From Clostridiales bacterium (GTDB lineage: Bacteria > Bacillota > Clostridia > Oscillospirales > Acutalibacteraceae), in the NCBI GenBank assembly GCA_019415945.1, contig DXYF01000001.1, positions 1-64,000 on the forward strand: a stretch of 64,000 nt of DNA. The letters are read 5' to 3'. Shown here piece by piece: positions 44,692-53,451 of the stretch; the first letter of the stretch is position 1, and each line of letters opens with the position of its first letter. The notes beneath the pieces are model-generated. The model was not told where the DNA came from and did no database searches. It saw only the letters and a program-made list of their open reading frames with translations. A program made the translations under genes and the position numbers.

Positions 44692-45686
44692 CAGTTCAAA
44701 GCCTCCTTTAGTGCCGCCTTGTTTTGTTCCATCAAAGAAATATAAGTTTCGCCGTTTTCAAACTCTTCCTTTGTAATGTTATGACATGAGGTAAACCGCA
44801 GGGTTTTTGCCCCCGTGTCCTCCGAAATAAGCTGTGCGGTCTTTCCGTTTGAAAATTCAAGATAAAATACAACCGGCACGCAATTATCTCTTACAAAATC
44901 TATCATATGTGTTACCGCTGATATACTCGGCTCGGTTTCGCTGCTGCATCCGGGGAAAACAGCATAGCAGTCAAGCGAGTAATCCGTGGCAAAATATAAA
45001 AACGGAAAACGGTCGCCGAAAACAACCGTATTTCTTTTTGCGTTTTTTACTACATCGTATATTTCCGTGTCAAGCTTTTGAAGCTTTGAAATATACCTGT
45101 CTTTATTCTCGGTATAAACCGATTCATTCTCCCCGTCGCAGGAAACAAGCACATTGTAAATTTCTTCAGACAGCATTTGGGCGTTTTTCACCGATGTCCA
45201 AATATGCTCATCATATTCGTCCGAATGGTCATGTTCCGATTCAGAACCGTGGTCATGCTTTTCACTTGCATTGTCGTCCTGCTCGTCGCTCTGCCTTACG
45301 CCTTGCTCTCTAAGCAAAGGGACATAGTCCATCATCTTCATAACTTTAATGTTTTTATTATCAACGGACCCAAGCACCTTGTCCACCCATTCGTCACTCT
45401 CTCCGCCGTTATAAATAAAAATGTCGCAGTTTTCGATTGCCACAATATCGGACGGAGACGGCTCATAGCTGTGCGGCTCACTTCCCGGTGAAAGCAGCAT
45501 TTTAACATCTGCACATTCACCCGAAAGATTGCGGGCAAAGTCATAGTAAGGAAATATTGTCGTTACAACACTTAGCTTATCGCCGTCTTTGCCTTCAGAA
45601 GCCGAATTATCGGAACATGAGCAGATTAAAAGCGGGATAAAAGACGCAAGTAGCAGCGACATTAAAAATGAAATATATTTTTTCAT
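44691..45686 (-). CDS. znuA: Zinc-binding ABC transporter lipoprotein
   Basis: A 331-residue cluster A-I solute-binding lipoprotein, with lipobox LLICSC near residue 23. A histidine/acid-rich loop (about 144-165, EKHDHGSESEHDHSDEYDEH) lies between the lobes; such loops mark zinc-specific ZnuA/AdcA proteins. Further metal ligands are expected at H73 in EPHSYEPS and the Glu near the C-terminus. It is the first gene of znuA-znuC-znuB and starts just after the secDF terminator. No Zur box was recognised. Confidence 0.92.
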   Translation of the reverse strand: MKKYISFLMSLLLASFIPLLICSCSDNSASEGKDGDKLSVVTTIFPYYDFARNLSGECADVKMLLSPGSEPHSYEPSPSDIVAIENCDIFIYNGGESDEWVDKVLGSVDNKNIKVMKMMDYVPLLREQGVRQSDEQDDNASEKHDHGSESEHDHSDEYDEHIWTSVKNAQMLSEEIYNVLVSCDGENESVYTENKDRYISKLQKLDTEIYDVVKNAKRNTVVFGDRFPFLYFATDYSLDCYAVFPGCSSETEPSISAVTHMIDFVRDNCVPVVFYLEFSNGKTAQLISEDTGAKTLRFTSCHNITKEEFENGETYISLMEQNKAALKEALN

Positions 45687-45699
45687 TAATTTTTCTCCG

Positions 45700-45748
45700 A
45701 AAAAAAAGGGCTACGCAGAATGTAACAACTCTGAACGCAACCCCTTTA
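45700..45748 (-). terminator. secDF terminator
   Basis: On the minus strand GGGTTGCG pairs with CGTAGCCC (two G-U pairs), with an inner CAGA/TCTG stem, then eight T. It lies between secF and znuA. Confidence 0.75.
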
Positions 45749-45758
45749 GTTTTAATTA

Positions 45759-46766
45759 TTATTTTGATATTTTCTTTGCTTTTTTGTGTTTTTGCCACAT
45801 TACCCAAAGCGGACCTGCAATACAAATTGAAGAATAGCAGCCCGAGATGATACCTATCATCATAGGAAGTGCAAAGGACTGTACAGAAGTAATATTAAAG
45901 AACAGAGCAACAATGTAGACAATCAAAATTGCTAACAAAGTAGTAACAGATGTCATAATTGTTCTTTTAATTGTCTTTGTACAGCTAAGGTTAAATACCA
46001 TTGCAATATCTGACTTGCTGCCGAGAATTTTTCTTTCTTCACGCACACGGTCATAAATAACGATTGTATCGTTAAGAGAATAACCGAGAATCATAAGAAC
46101 TACGGCGATGAAGTTAGAATCAATCGGCATCTGGAATATAACATACAGAAAATAAATCATAGCAACATCGTGGAACAATGCAACGAGTGCCATAACACCT
46201 GCGGAAAGACCGCCGATTTTCTTAAATCTGATTGTTACATACAAAACCATGAGTATAGATGCAATAACAACGGCTGTAATACACTTGAGAAGGAAGTTAA
46301 AGCCCATTGACGCATCTACTGAATTTGATTCAAGACAAACAAAACTGTTGTCGGGATACTGCTGCTGCAAATCCTTTTCAAGCTGCTGCTGAATTTCAGT
46401 AGCTACCGCATCGTTGCCTGAAAACTGTACCGTAACATTATTGCCCGAATTTCCCATAATATCAGTTGAGAACGAAGCTGTAATATTATCGGTTGTTTTT
46501 TCCTGAATAAAGCCGTAAAGCTCATTTTGGTCGATTTCTCCGCTGTAGCTGAAGCGGAGAGTTGCACCGCCCGTAAACTGAATATCAAGGGTTGTGCCGA
46601 AAATAAAGTTGCAGATGATGCCGATAACAATAACGGCGATTGATATACCGAAAAATATTTTTTTCTTTCCGATAAAATCAATAATTCTTTTGCCGTGGTT
46701 ATATTTTTCGCTTACCTGCTCAACGGTCATCTGTGAATTTGCTTTATTCTGAACATCATTTGTCAT
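45759..46766 (-). CDS. secF: Protein translocase subunit SecF
   Basis: SecF pairs with SecD to pull exported proteins across the membrane using the proton or sodium gradient. The 335-residue protein has six membrane segments, the first-loop signature LDIQFTGGATLRFSYSG near residue 60, and the VVLMILGYSLNDTIVIYDRVRE motif in two parts near residue 235. The start at 46766 is preceded by GGAGGTG; the upstream in-frame ATG at 46781 lacks a site. It overlaps secD by 11 bases. Confidence 0.96.
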   Translation of the reverse strand: MTNDVQNKANSQMTVEQVSEKYNHGKRIIDFIGKKKIFFGISIAVIVIGIICNFIFGTTLDIQFTGGATLRFSYSGEIDQNELYGFIQEKTTDNITASFSTDIMGNSGNNVTVQFSGNDAVATEIQQQLEKDLQQQYPDNSFVCLESNSVDASMGFNFLLKCITAVVIASILMVLYVTIRFKKIGGLSAGVMALVALFHDVAMIYFLYVIFQMPIDSNFIAVVLMILGYSLNDTIVIYDRVREERKILGSKSDIAMVFNLSCTKTIKRTIMTSVTTLLAILIVYIVALFFNITSVQSFALPMMIGIISGCYSSICIAGPLWVMWQKHKKAKKISK

Positions 46767-48165
46767 TCTTAGCACCTCCAAACAACCATTTCTTACGCAG
46801 GAATTTGAAGCCCGCTACACTTCTGAGCATTACTCTTGTGAGGAATACACCCATAATAAAGTTGGAAATAACACCGACAAGAAGAGTAAAGCCGAATGAG
46901 TAAATTGTACCTGTTGTGGATTCGCCGAAAATAACCGACAAAATGTTGGACGGACCGAACACAAGCATAAGTATAATAGAAACGATAACGACAGTCATAT
47001 TACCGTCGATAATAGCGGAGAGAGAATTCTTTGTACCTCTGTCCAAAGCTCCGTCAAGAGTTCTGCCCGCTTTAATTTCTTCCTTAATACGCTCAGCCGT
47101 AATTACATTACAGTCAACGCCCATACCAATTGACAGGATAAGACCCGCAACACCGGGCAGCGTCATTGTAAACGACGGGATAGTTGTAAAATATCCCGAA
47201 ATAGCCGCGATTGAAAGACCCATCTGACCCAAAAGCGATATAACTGCAATAAAGCCGGGCAAACGGTAGAATATAATCATAATCAAAGCTATAACGATAA
47301 ATGCGATAACGCCGGCATATCCCATTGCTACGAGTGAATTTTCACCGAGCGTTGCACTGATACTACCGTTGCTCACTGTTTCAAGCTGGAACGGCAACGC
47401 ACCTGCACTGATTTTGTTTGCAAGGTCGGTTGCTTCTTCAGCAGTAAAGTCGCCCTCGATAACAGCCTTGCCGTCGGTAATAGCCGCATTAACTGTCGGT
47501 GCCGAAAGCATTATGTCATCCATCCATATAGAAATGGTCTGGTTTATGTACTGACTTGTAATCTCGCCGAAGGTTTCTGCACCCTCATCGGTAAATTCAA
47601 GACTTACAACATACTTCGGCGTACTGCCCTCTTCCTGAGTTACGCTTGCAGTTGCCGATTTAACGGCAGAACCGTCCATAAGTATGTTTTCCGTGTCGCC
47701 TGTAGGCGTTTTGTAAACAGGCTGTCCGTCAGAACCGATTTCAGTATCTGCGTACTCCTGTCCGGGACGGAAAGTAAGCTTTGCGGTTGATGAAATCTCT
47801 TCTATTGCTTCTACTGCGTTTTGCTCTTCGTCATCAGACTTCCAAGGGAAACGAACGATAATTCTGTCGCTGTTTTTATCAGCGTACAGCTCATAGTCAG
47901 TGATACCCTGTGAAATCATACGAAGCTCAATGATTGACTTAGCAGATTCTAACTGCTCATCAGTAGCGTCATAGTTATCAGCAGGCTTAAATGTTGCTTC
48001 AACACCGCCCCTGATGTCAATTCCCCATCGAATATCGCCGATGCCTTTTAATACTGTGTTTTTGTTGTCGCCCGTGTAGTAGGATACTCCGAAAATCGCA
48101 GTAAAGGAAAAGGCAAGTATCAGCAAAGCAACAATGAAGAACATAGGCTTTGGAACTCTTTTCAT
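46756..48165 (-). CDS. secD: Protein translocase subunit SecD
   Basis: The larger auxiliary Sec subunit. It has an N-terminal membrane segment (about 8-28), the D1 motif GDIRWGIDIRGGVEATF (about 42-58), a long extracytoplasmic P1 domain, and five C-terminal membrane segments with GMGVDCNVITAERIKEE near residue 347. The 469 residues are within the family range. It is transcribed from a near-perfect promoter (48255-48283) overlapped by a pair of palindromes. Confidence 0.96.
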   Translation of the reverse strand: MKRVPKPMFFIVALLILAFSFTAIFGVSYYTGDNKNTVLKGIGDIRWGIDIRGGVEATFKPADNYDATDEQLESAKSIIELRMISQGITDYELYADKNSDRIIVRFPWKSDDEEQNAVEAIEEISSTAKLTFRPGQEYADTEIGSDGQPVYKTPTGDTENILMDGSAVKSATASVTQEEGSTPKYVVSLEFTDEGAETFGEITSQYINQTISIWMDDIMLSAPTVNAAITDGKAVIEGDFTAEEATDLANKISAGALPFQLETVSNGSISATLGENSLVAMGYAGVIAFIVIALIMIIFYRLPGFIAVISLLGQMGLSIAAISGYFTTIPSFTMTLPGVAGLILSIGMGVDCNVITAERIKEEIKAGRTLDGALDRGTKNSLSAIIDGNMTVVIVSIILMLVFGPSNILSVIFGESTTGTIYSFGFTLLVGVISNFIMGVFLTRVMLRSVAGFKFLRKKWLFGGAKNDK

Positions 48166-48213
48166 GCCTTTGAAACCTCCGAAAAATAATTGTCTGAAAA
48201 TGTATGCAGAAAA

Positions 48214-48256
48214 ATAACTCTGTTATCATACAATTTTGTAGACATAACAGAGTTAT
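48214..48256. promoter_or_regulatory. Twin palindromic operator candidate at the secDF promoter
   Basis: ATAAC-TCT-GTTAT (48214-48226) and ATAAC-AGA-GTTAT (48244-48256) are each palindromic around a 3-bp centre and are also mutual inverted repeats. Their centres are 30 bp apart, about three helical turns. The second overlaps the end of the -10 box and the start site; the first lies in the early transcribed region. This fits two dimers binding cooperatively to repress. Confidence 0.5.
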
Positions 48257-48283
48257 TATAAGATTTTTTTTAAAAAATGTCAA
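48255..48283 (-). promoter_or_regulatory. secDF promoter
   Basis: On the minus strand TTGACA (48278-48283) and TATAAT (48255-48260), both perfect consensus, are 17 bp apart. Transcription would start near 48248, about 83 bases before the secD ATG. Confidence 0.8.
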
Positions 48284-48378
48284 TGGATACGATAATATTT
48301 AATAAAAAAATATTTTAAATTGACAAAAATATATACTATTAGGAAGAAAATGAAATAAATCTATTATTTTTATTTACC

Positions 48379-49659
48379 TTATTTGCCAAGCAATTTTTCG
48401 CAAGCGGCAAGCTTTGTGCAGATACAGAATACCTCCATTGCCGTTTCAAGCTCGCTGTTCGGCGGAAAAGTAGGTGCGATTCTGATGTTTTTATCCTCGG
48501 GGTCCTTTCCGAGGGGATATGTTGCACCTGCACCCGTCATGACTACTCCTGCCTGTTTGCACAGCTCGACAACTCTTTTGGCTGTTCCGCCGAGTACATC
48601 TATGCTTACAAAATATCCGCCGTTCGGATTTGTCCACTCACCTATACCCGTAGGCTTTAATTCTGACTCAAGGTGTTTGAGCACAATTTCAAATTTGGGC
48701 TTTAAAATCGCCTTGTGCTTTTGCATATGCTCCATTACGCCGTCAAGGTTTTTGAAAAATCTTACATGGCGAAGCATATTGAGCTTGTCATAGCTGATTA
48801 CTTCAAAATTATATCTCTCCATAAACAGCTTCATATTATTTTCGGACGCTGCCATTGCCGCAACACCTGCACCGGGAAATGTTATCTTTGATGTGGAGCA
48901 AAACATGATAGGCATATCCTCGCTGCCGTTCTTTTTGCACTCGTCATAGAGGTTTAAAAGCTCGTCGGGAGTATCTGTAATATCGTGAATACAATACGCA
49001 TTGTCCCACATAATTCTGAAATCCTTTGCCGCCGGCTTTAATGCAGCAAATCTTCTTACGGTTTCATCGCTGTAGGTAATACCCTGCGGGTTTGAATACT
49101 TTGGAACGCACCAAATACCCTTGATTGATTCGTCCTTGCTTACAAGCTCTTCAACTACATCCATATCGGGACCGTTTTCGGTCATCGGTACATTTATCAT
49201 TTCAAATCCGTAATATTCGGTTATGCTGAAGTGGCGGTCGTAACCGGGAACGGGACAGAGGAACTTTCTGTCTTTTACCTCATACCACGGCTTGCAGCCC
49301 TCTGCAACAGGTTTTGTCATCAAGCAGGAAATTGTATCAAACATCATATTAAGGCTTGAGCTGCCGCCAACCATAACATTTTTTGAACCAACTCCGAGAA
49401 TATCGCCGAAAAGCTTTCTGCACTCTGCAATACCTTCAAGCACACCGTAGTTTCTGCAATCCATTCCGTCTGCTCCTACAAAATCGGAATTGCTGTTTAT
49501 AACATCAAGAAGTCCGTTCGACAAATCGAGCTGCTCTTTGCCCGGCTTTCCTCTTGCCATATTAAGATTAAGTCCCAATCCCTTTACATTTTCAAATTCA
49601 TTGGAAAGAAGTGCATATTCCTTCTCAAGTTCTTCCCTTTTTGCGTTTAAATAATTCAT
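48379..49659 (-). CDS. PLP-dependent aminotransferase (aspartate aminotransferase Ic-like)
   Basis: A 426-residue fold-type I aminotransferase of the PF12897-like group, in which members have been called aspartate aminotransferase or MocR-like. The opening GLNLNMARGKPGKEQLDLS (about 29-47) is characteristic. GGSSSLNMMFD, the D of MWDNAYCIHD near residue 220, and the PLP lysine in FCSTSKITFPGAG near residue 255 are in place. There is no helix-turn-helix domain, so it is not a MocR regulator. It stands alone; its promoter -35 box lies in the preceding terminator. Confidence 0.85.
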   Translation of the reverse strand: MNYLNAKREELEKEYALLSNEFENVKGLGLNLNMARGKPGKEQLDLSNGLLDVINSNSDFVGADGMDCRNYGVLEGIAECRKLFGDILGVGSKNVMVGGSSSLNMMFDTISCLMTKPVAEGCKPWYEVKDRKFLCPVPGYDRHFSITEYYGFEMINVPMTENGPDMDVVEELVSKDESIKGIWCVPKYSNPQGITYSDETVRRFAALKPAAKDFRIMWDNAYCIHDITDTPDELLNLYDECKKNGSEDMPIMFCSTSKITFPGAGVAAMAASENNMKLFMERYNFEVISYDKLNMLRHVRFFKNLDGVMEHMQKHKAILKPKFEIVLKHLESELKPTGIGEWTNPNGGYFVSIDVLGGTAKRVVELCKQAGVVMTGAGATYPLGKDPEDKNIRIAPTFPPNSELETAMEVFCICTKLAACEKLLGK

Positions 49660-49711
49660 TTTGCTATCCCCTTAATTTATAATTGCAAAAAAGCTTTTAA
49701 ATACCTAATAC

Positions 49712-49740
49712 ATTTTAATCTATAAGGGATAAAAATGCAA
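49712..49740 (-). promoter_or_regulatory. Promoter of the aminotransferase gene
   Basis: On the minus strand TTGCAT (49735-49740), which is part of the 3' arm and T run of the preceding terminator, is followed after 17 bp by TAAAAT (49712-49717). Confidence 0.5.
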
Positions 49741-49767
49741 GTCTTTTTTGCAAAACTTGCATTTTTT
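49731..49767 (-). terminator. Second terminator behind the Wzz/BY-kinase operon
   Basis: AAAAATGCAAGT and ACTTGCATTTTTT form a hairpin flanked by A and T runs, only a few bases downstream of another terminator at 49774-49826. Confidence 0.75.
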
Positions 49768-49773
49768 ATATAA

Positions 49774-49826
49774 ACAAAAAAGAACAGACTTACGAGCTTG
49801 TTTTTGTTCAATGTTCGTAAGTCTGT
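49774..49826 (-). terminator. Terminator of the Wzz/BY-kinase operon
   Basis: On the minus strand ACAGACTTACGA pairs with TCGTAAGTCTGT around a 19-nt loop and is followed by TTCTTTTTTG, shortly after the tyrosine kinase stop codon. Confidence 0.8.
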
Positions 49827-49842
49827 AATATATTGCTGTAAA

Positions 49843-50565
49843 TTAATAATATTGATAGTAATAGTAACCTTTTTTCCTCTTGCCCTGACCCAAATCACAG
49901 CCTACCTCGATAATGCCTATGATCTTTGAATCTGCAAGCTTTACTCCGTCGATAATTTTCTGCAAATCTCCGTGAGTAGTGGAACGCTCTCTTATAACAA
50001 CCACAAATCCCGCAATCAAATCCTTTAAAAGCAGGGCGTCGGCAACAACGCCGATAGGCGGAGTATCAAATATGATGTAATCGTACTCATCGGATAATCT
50101 TTTAATCAGTTCGATAAAGGTGCCTGAACACATAATCTCCGACGGGTTCGGAGGAATCGTGCCTGCGGTGAGTATATCAAGGTTGTTGAGAACATCCCGC
50201 TTAACCGCATCATCAAATGTAATCATTTTACCGACAATATTTGAAAGTCCGTTTATATTGTCTATCTTGAAGATATTGTGGATATTCGGGCGTCTTAAAT
50301 CGCAGTCTATCAAAAGAACTCTCTTCTCCATTTTGGAAAAAGATATCGCAAGGTTTGCAGCCACAGTACTTTTGCCCTCGCCCTTTGAATAGCTTGTTAC
50401 GGCAAAAGTCTTTTTGTCGCTTGCGGAAAGAGAGAACATAATGTTTGTTCGTGCCGATTTATAGGACTCCACTATCGCAAACTTGCTCTTATCGGAAATA
50501 GTATCTGCAGCAACCTGCTTTGAACGGGATTTATTTTTATTTTTTGAAAATAGCTTTATCTTCAT
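49843..50565 (-). CDS. CpsD/YwqD-type bacterial tyrosine kinase
   Basis: A 240-residue BY-kinase that, with a Wzz-type activator, controls capsule or exopolysaccharide chain length through cycles of autophosphorylation. Walker A SKGEGKST (about 61-68), the A' motif VLLIDCDLRRP (about 83-93) and Walker B YIIFDTPP are present. The C-terminus is a tyrosine cluster, GYYYYQYY, the phosphorylation site. The start at 50565 has AGGTGAT upstream. It follows the Wzz gene by 14 bp. No CpsB-type phosphatase gene is visible nearby. Confidence 0.9.
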   Translation of the reverse strand: MKIKLFSKNKNKSRSKQVAADTISDKSKFAIVESYKSARTNIMFSLSASDKKTFAVTSYSKGEGKSTVAANLAISFSKMEKRVLLIDCDLRRPNIHNIFKIDNINGLSNIVGKMITFDDAVKRDVLNNLDILTAGTIPPNPSEIMCSGTFIELIKRLSDEYDYIIFDTPPIGVVADALLLKDLIAGFVVVIRERSTTHGDLQKIIDGVKLADSKIIGIIEVGCDLGQGKRKKGYYYYQYY

Positions 50566-50579
50566 GTCAATCACCTGCA

Positions 50580-51236
50580 TCAAGTATCAAAATCCGGAAT
50601 TTCTGCGAACACAGGCAATCCGTAAATTTCCTGCAAATCATCATCAGCTTTAATTGTAGTGTCAATAAGCTCAAGCAAAATAGATATAACGCATGACAAA
50701 ACCAAACCTGCTGCCAATCCGTAAAAAGTATTTTTCAGGTTGTTTGGCTCGTAAGGCCTTTCCGGTACCTTAGCCGATCTTATATTTCCGATTTGACCGA
50801 ATTCCAAAAAGTTTTTAAATACCACCTGACACTCTTCGGCAACCTGATTTGCTACATTGGCACATTTTTGAGGGTCGTCGCCCGAAACGGAAATTGTAAT
50901 GAAAAATGTGTCCTCATTAGTTGAAATATCCACATAGCATCCGTCATAAAGCGATGTGATTTCATCAGAGTTTTTAAACAGCGTTACACATACACTTGCA
51001 AGGTTTGATGAACCGCTGATGTCGGATGCGTAGATTTTATTTAGCTGACTGTTTGAAGCACTGTCCTCGTTGTAGTTTTGAACATATATCATTGAAGATG
51101 TGCTGTACATCGGCGTTATAATAAATTTTGAGTACAAAAAGAATACCATGCCCATCAACAGCGTCACAAGAATTATAAATTTTAATCTATGGAGCAAAAC
51201 GGCAATTAATTTTTGTATTGTAATGTTTTTCGTCAT
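50580..51236 (-). CDS. Wzz/CpsC-type chain-length determinant protein
   Basis: A 218-residue membrane protein with two transmembrane segments (about 18-36 and 172-190) enclosing an extracytoplasmic domain. The Pro-rich PERPYEPNN stretch just before the second segment is typical of Wzz/CpsC proteins. The C-terminal cytoplasmic tail with IKADDDLQEIYGLPVFAEIP would activate the BY-kinase. The two genes form an operon; the other polysaccharide genes are 40 kb away. Confidence 0.88.
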   Translation of the reverse strand: MTKNITIQKLIAVLLHRLKFIILVTLLMGMVFFLYSKFIITPMYSTSSMIYVQNYNEDSASNSQLNKIYASDISGSSNLASVCVTLFKNSDEITSLYDGCYVDISTNEDTFFITISVSGDDPQKCANVANQVAEECQVVFKNFLEFGQIGNIRSAKVPERPYEPNNLKNTFYGLAAGLVLSCVISILLELIDTTIKADDDLQEIYGLPVFAEIPDFDT

Positions 51237-51383
51237 TAATATACCCCTTTATAATAATATTTAACATTATTATTAAAAAAATCATAACAATATGTATAAA
51301 ACAAGATAAACATATTATATTATATAAGAATATAACAATAATTCCGAATTAGAATTAAAATAGAAAAACCAAACATTAACAGC

Positions 51384-51475
51384 AAAAAAGTCGAGTGCCT
51401 CGACGCTGGGTTCGAGCAGACAGGTTGATATTATCAAATCTTCTCTGCCCGACCGTTTTCAAGCAGTTTCCTATA
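51384..51475 (-). repeat. 92-nt structured repeat, copy 2
   Basis: The best-paired copy, read on the minus strand. The stem GGT-CGGGCAGA / TCTGCTCG-A-ACC is complete except for one bulged A. The inner TTGAT/ATCAA hairpin and the final GTCGAG-GCA-CTCGAC terminator with six T are all present. It begins a few bases after the oadB terminator in the same direction. The rest of the 51237-51546 gap is AT-rich and contains no gene I can support. Confidence 0.85.
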
Positions 51476-51479
51476 AAGC

Positions 51480-51511
51480 AAAAAAGCGGCAACTAAACGC
51501 TGCCGCTTTTT
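51480..51511 (-). terminator. Terminator of the oadGB operon
   Basis: GCGGCA pairs with TGCCGC around a 9-nt loop, flanked by A and T runs, 36 bases after the oadB stop. Confidence 0.85.
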
Positions 51512-51546
51512 AATGAACGATAAAAATCGTATTAAAAGCAGTATAT

Positions 51547-52785
51547 TTATCCTACTACATTGAGCAGTACACCTGCTGCAACAGCCGAACCGATTACACC
51601 GGCAACATTCGGTCCCATTGCGTGCATAAGAAGGAAGTTTCCGGGATTTTCCTGCTGTCCTGCCTTTTGTGATACACGGGCAGCCATAGGAACTGCCGAC
51701 ACACCTGCAGAACCGATAAGAGGATTTACCTTTCCGCCTGTAAACTTATACATGATTTTACCGAAAAGCACACCGAATGCTGTGCCGAGGCAGAAAGCGA
51801 TAAGTCCGAGTACGATAATCTTGATTGTAGCCCATGTAAGGAAGTTTTGACCCGAAGCGGTTGCACCTACTGTTGTGCCGAGGAAAATCGTAATAATATT
51901 CATAAGCTCGTTCTGTGCGGTCTTGCAAAGTCTGTCAACTACTCCCGACTCCTTAAACAGGTTACCGAGCATAAGCATACCTACGAGAGGAGCTGCGTCC
52001 GGCAGGAAAATAGCAATAAGAATAACAACGATTACAGGGAACATAATCTTCTCAAGCTTTGATACGGGACGAAGCTGTTCCATAACAACCGAACGCTCTT
52101 TCTTTGTTGTGAGAGCTTTCATTATCGGGGGCTGAATAATAGGTACAAGAGCCATATAAGAATAAGCCGCAATGGCGATTGAACCTAAAAGATGAGGAGC
52201 AAGCTTTGTTGTAACATAAATTGCCGTAGGACCGTCTGCACCGCCGATAATACCGATAGCACCCGCCTCAGCCTCTGTAAAGCCAAGGAAAACAGCACCC
52301 GTAAATGTGAGGAAAATACCGATCTGTGCGGCAGCACCGAGGATAAGGCTCTTTGGATTTGCAATAAGAGGACCGAAGTCTGTCATACAACCGATGCCGA
52401 GGAAAATAAGCGGCGGATAAATACCGAGCTTTACACCCTGATAGAGATAATACAAAAGTCCGCCGTAAGTTGGATTTTCATAATAAGTTACTCCGTCGAT
52501 AACCATAGAAGCATGACCTTCGACAGCAACGTTTTGAGCCGCACATTGTTCAGCCGTCAGAAGTTCCGTTGAAGGTGCAGCCATAATTGCCGGGTAAAGG
52601 TTTACAAGCAGCATACCGAAAGCTATAGGGAGAAGCAAAAGCGGTTCGTACTGCTTTTTGATAGCCAAATAAAGCAAAATAATCGAAACGCCTATCATTA
52701 CATAGTTTTGCCAGTTCAGAGTAAAAATACCCGAGCTTTGCAAAATACCGTTTACGGCGTCTATAAAGCCCTGTAAAATTTCCAT
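51547..52785 (-). CDS. oadB: Na+-translocating decarboxylase beta subunit
   Basis: The membrane subunit that couples decarboxylation of a carboxybiotin group to sodium export. The 412-residue protein has about ten hydrophobic segments and the conserved GFTEAEAGAIGIIGGADGPTAIY region, split over about residues 168-190, whose Asp binds Na+. A second motif, GPNVAGVIGSAVAAGV, lies near the C-terminus. It serves oxaloacetate, methylmalonyl-CoA or glutaconyl-CoA decarboxylases alike. Only the gamma subunit accompanies it; alpha and biotin carrier genes are absent. Confidence 0.93.
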   Translation of the reverse strand: MEILQGFIDAVNGILQSSGIFTLNWQNYVMIGVSIILLYLAIKKQYEPLLLLPIAFGMLLVNLYPAIMAAPSTELLTAEQCAAQNVAVEGHASMVIDGVTYYENPTYGGLLYYLYQGVKLGIYPPLIFLGIGCMTDFGPLIANPKSLILGAAAQIGIFLTFTGAVFLGFTEAEAGAIGIIGGADGPTAIYVTTKLAPHLLGSIAIAAYSYMALVPIIQPPIMKALTTKKERSVVMEQLRPVSKLEKIMFPVIVVILIAIFLPDAAPLVGMLMLGNLFKESGVVDRLCKTAQNELMNIITIFLGTTVGATASGQNFLTWATIKIIVLGLIAFCLGTAFGVLFGKIMYKFTGGKVNPLIGSAGVSAVPMAARVSQKAGQQENPGNFLLMHAMGPNVAGVIGSAVAAGVLLNVVG

Positions 52786-52817
52786 AAATAATGCGTCCTT
52801 TCCAAAAAACTTTAACC

Positions 52818-53252
52818 TTAAAACGGGCGGGTATTATCAAGTATACCTGCGTTCGCCCATGCACTGCGAGTACCGTCTGATTTCTTAATGCTCTTAATTC
52901 TCGTCTTTGAGGAGGAGTCAGACGCCGCGGCAACAGCTGCCGAAATAACCGCAACAACCTCGTCGGATATACCGTCCTGAACACTCGGAGCAGGAGCTTG
53001 GGGCACATTAGCAGCCGAAGTCACAACAGGAGCTTTATTTTCCGGTTCGCTGATTTTTTCTTTCTTCTTTTTTCCGCCCTGCATAGCCTTTTGAATTATA
53101 GCACCGTAAATGTTGATGATAAAAATCAAAAGTAAAAGCACTGCGAAAACAACAATAAATCCGGTCAAAATTACCTTGGCAGAAGCAATACCCTTTTCGG
53201 CAAGAGTCATACCGTTATCTGCGAGGATTGAAGTAAGATTTATTAAATTCAT
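52818..53252 (-). CDS. oadG: Na+-translocating decarboxylase gamma (OadG-like) subunit
   Basis: A 144-residue protein with one N-terminal membrane segment (about 28-50), a basic QGGKKKKEK linker, a Pro/Ala-rich stretch and a helical C-terminal part ending SAWANAGILDNTRPF, a tail common in OadG-type proteins of Clostridia. It anchors and assembles the decarboxylase complex. It is the first gene of the operon, 32 bp before oadB. Confidence 0.85.
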   Translation of the reverse strand: MNLINLTSILADNGMTLAEKGIASAKVILTGFIVVFAVLLLLIFIINIYGAIIQKAMQGGKKKKEKISEPENKAPVVTSAANVPQAPAPSVQDGISDEVVAVISAAVAAASDSSSKTRIKSIKKSDGTRSAWANAGILDNTRPF

Positions 53253-53289
53253 AAAACGACCCCCATACTTATAATTTACATATACCGTT

Positions 53290-53318
53290 ATTATACTTTA
53301 TTCACTCGTTTTTTTCAA
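53290..53318 (-). promoter_or_regulatory. oadGB promoter
   Basis: On the minus strand TTGAAA (53313-53318) and a perfect TATAAT (53290-53295) are 17 bp apart. Confidence 0.75.
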
Positions 53319-53451
53319 CAAAAAATATTAAACGAAGTTTATTTCAGTAATATTACTAATTTTTATAATAAATTAAGTCAATATTTGTAATTATGTTTAT
53401 TTGGGCATTTTAAAGATTATTTAAACTTTTTGATTTTAAAGGAATAAGGCA

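Noticed and set aside
45700..45748. A zinc-responsive attenuator in the znuA leader
   Set aside because: The hairpin directly follows secF on the same strand and is adequately explained as the secDF terminator.
51384..51475. tRNA-like T-loop (GGTTCGAGC) on the reverse strand of the repeat
   Set aside because: No acceptor, D or anticodon stems can be formed; the match is explained by the stem of the repeat.
52550..53008. A 152-codon minus-strand frame across the oadG/oadB junction
   Set aside because: It overlaps two well-supported genes in another frame, is very rich in Arg, Leu and Pro, and has no recognisable domain. It is a shadow frame.
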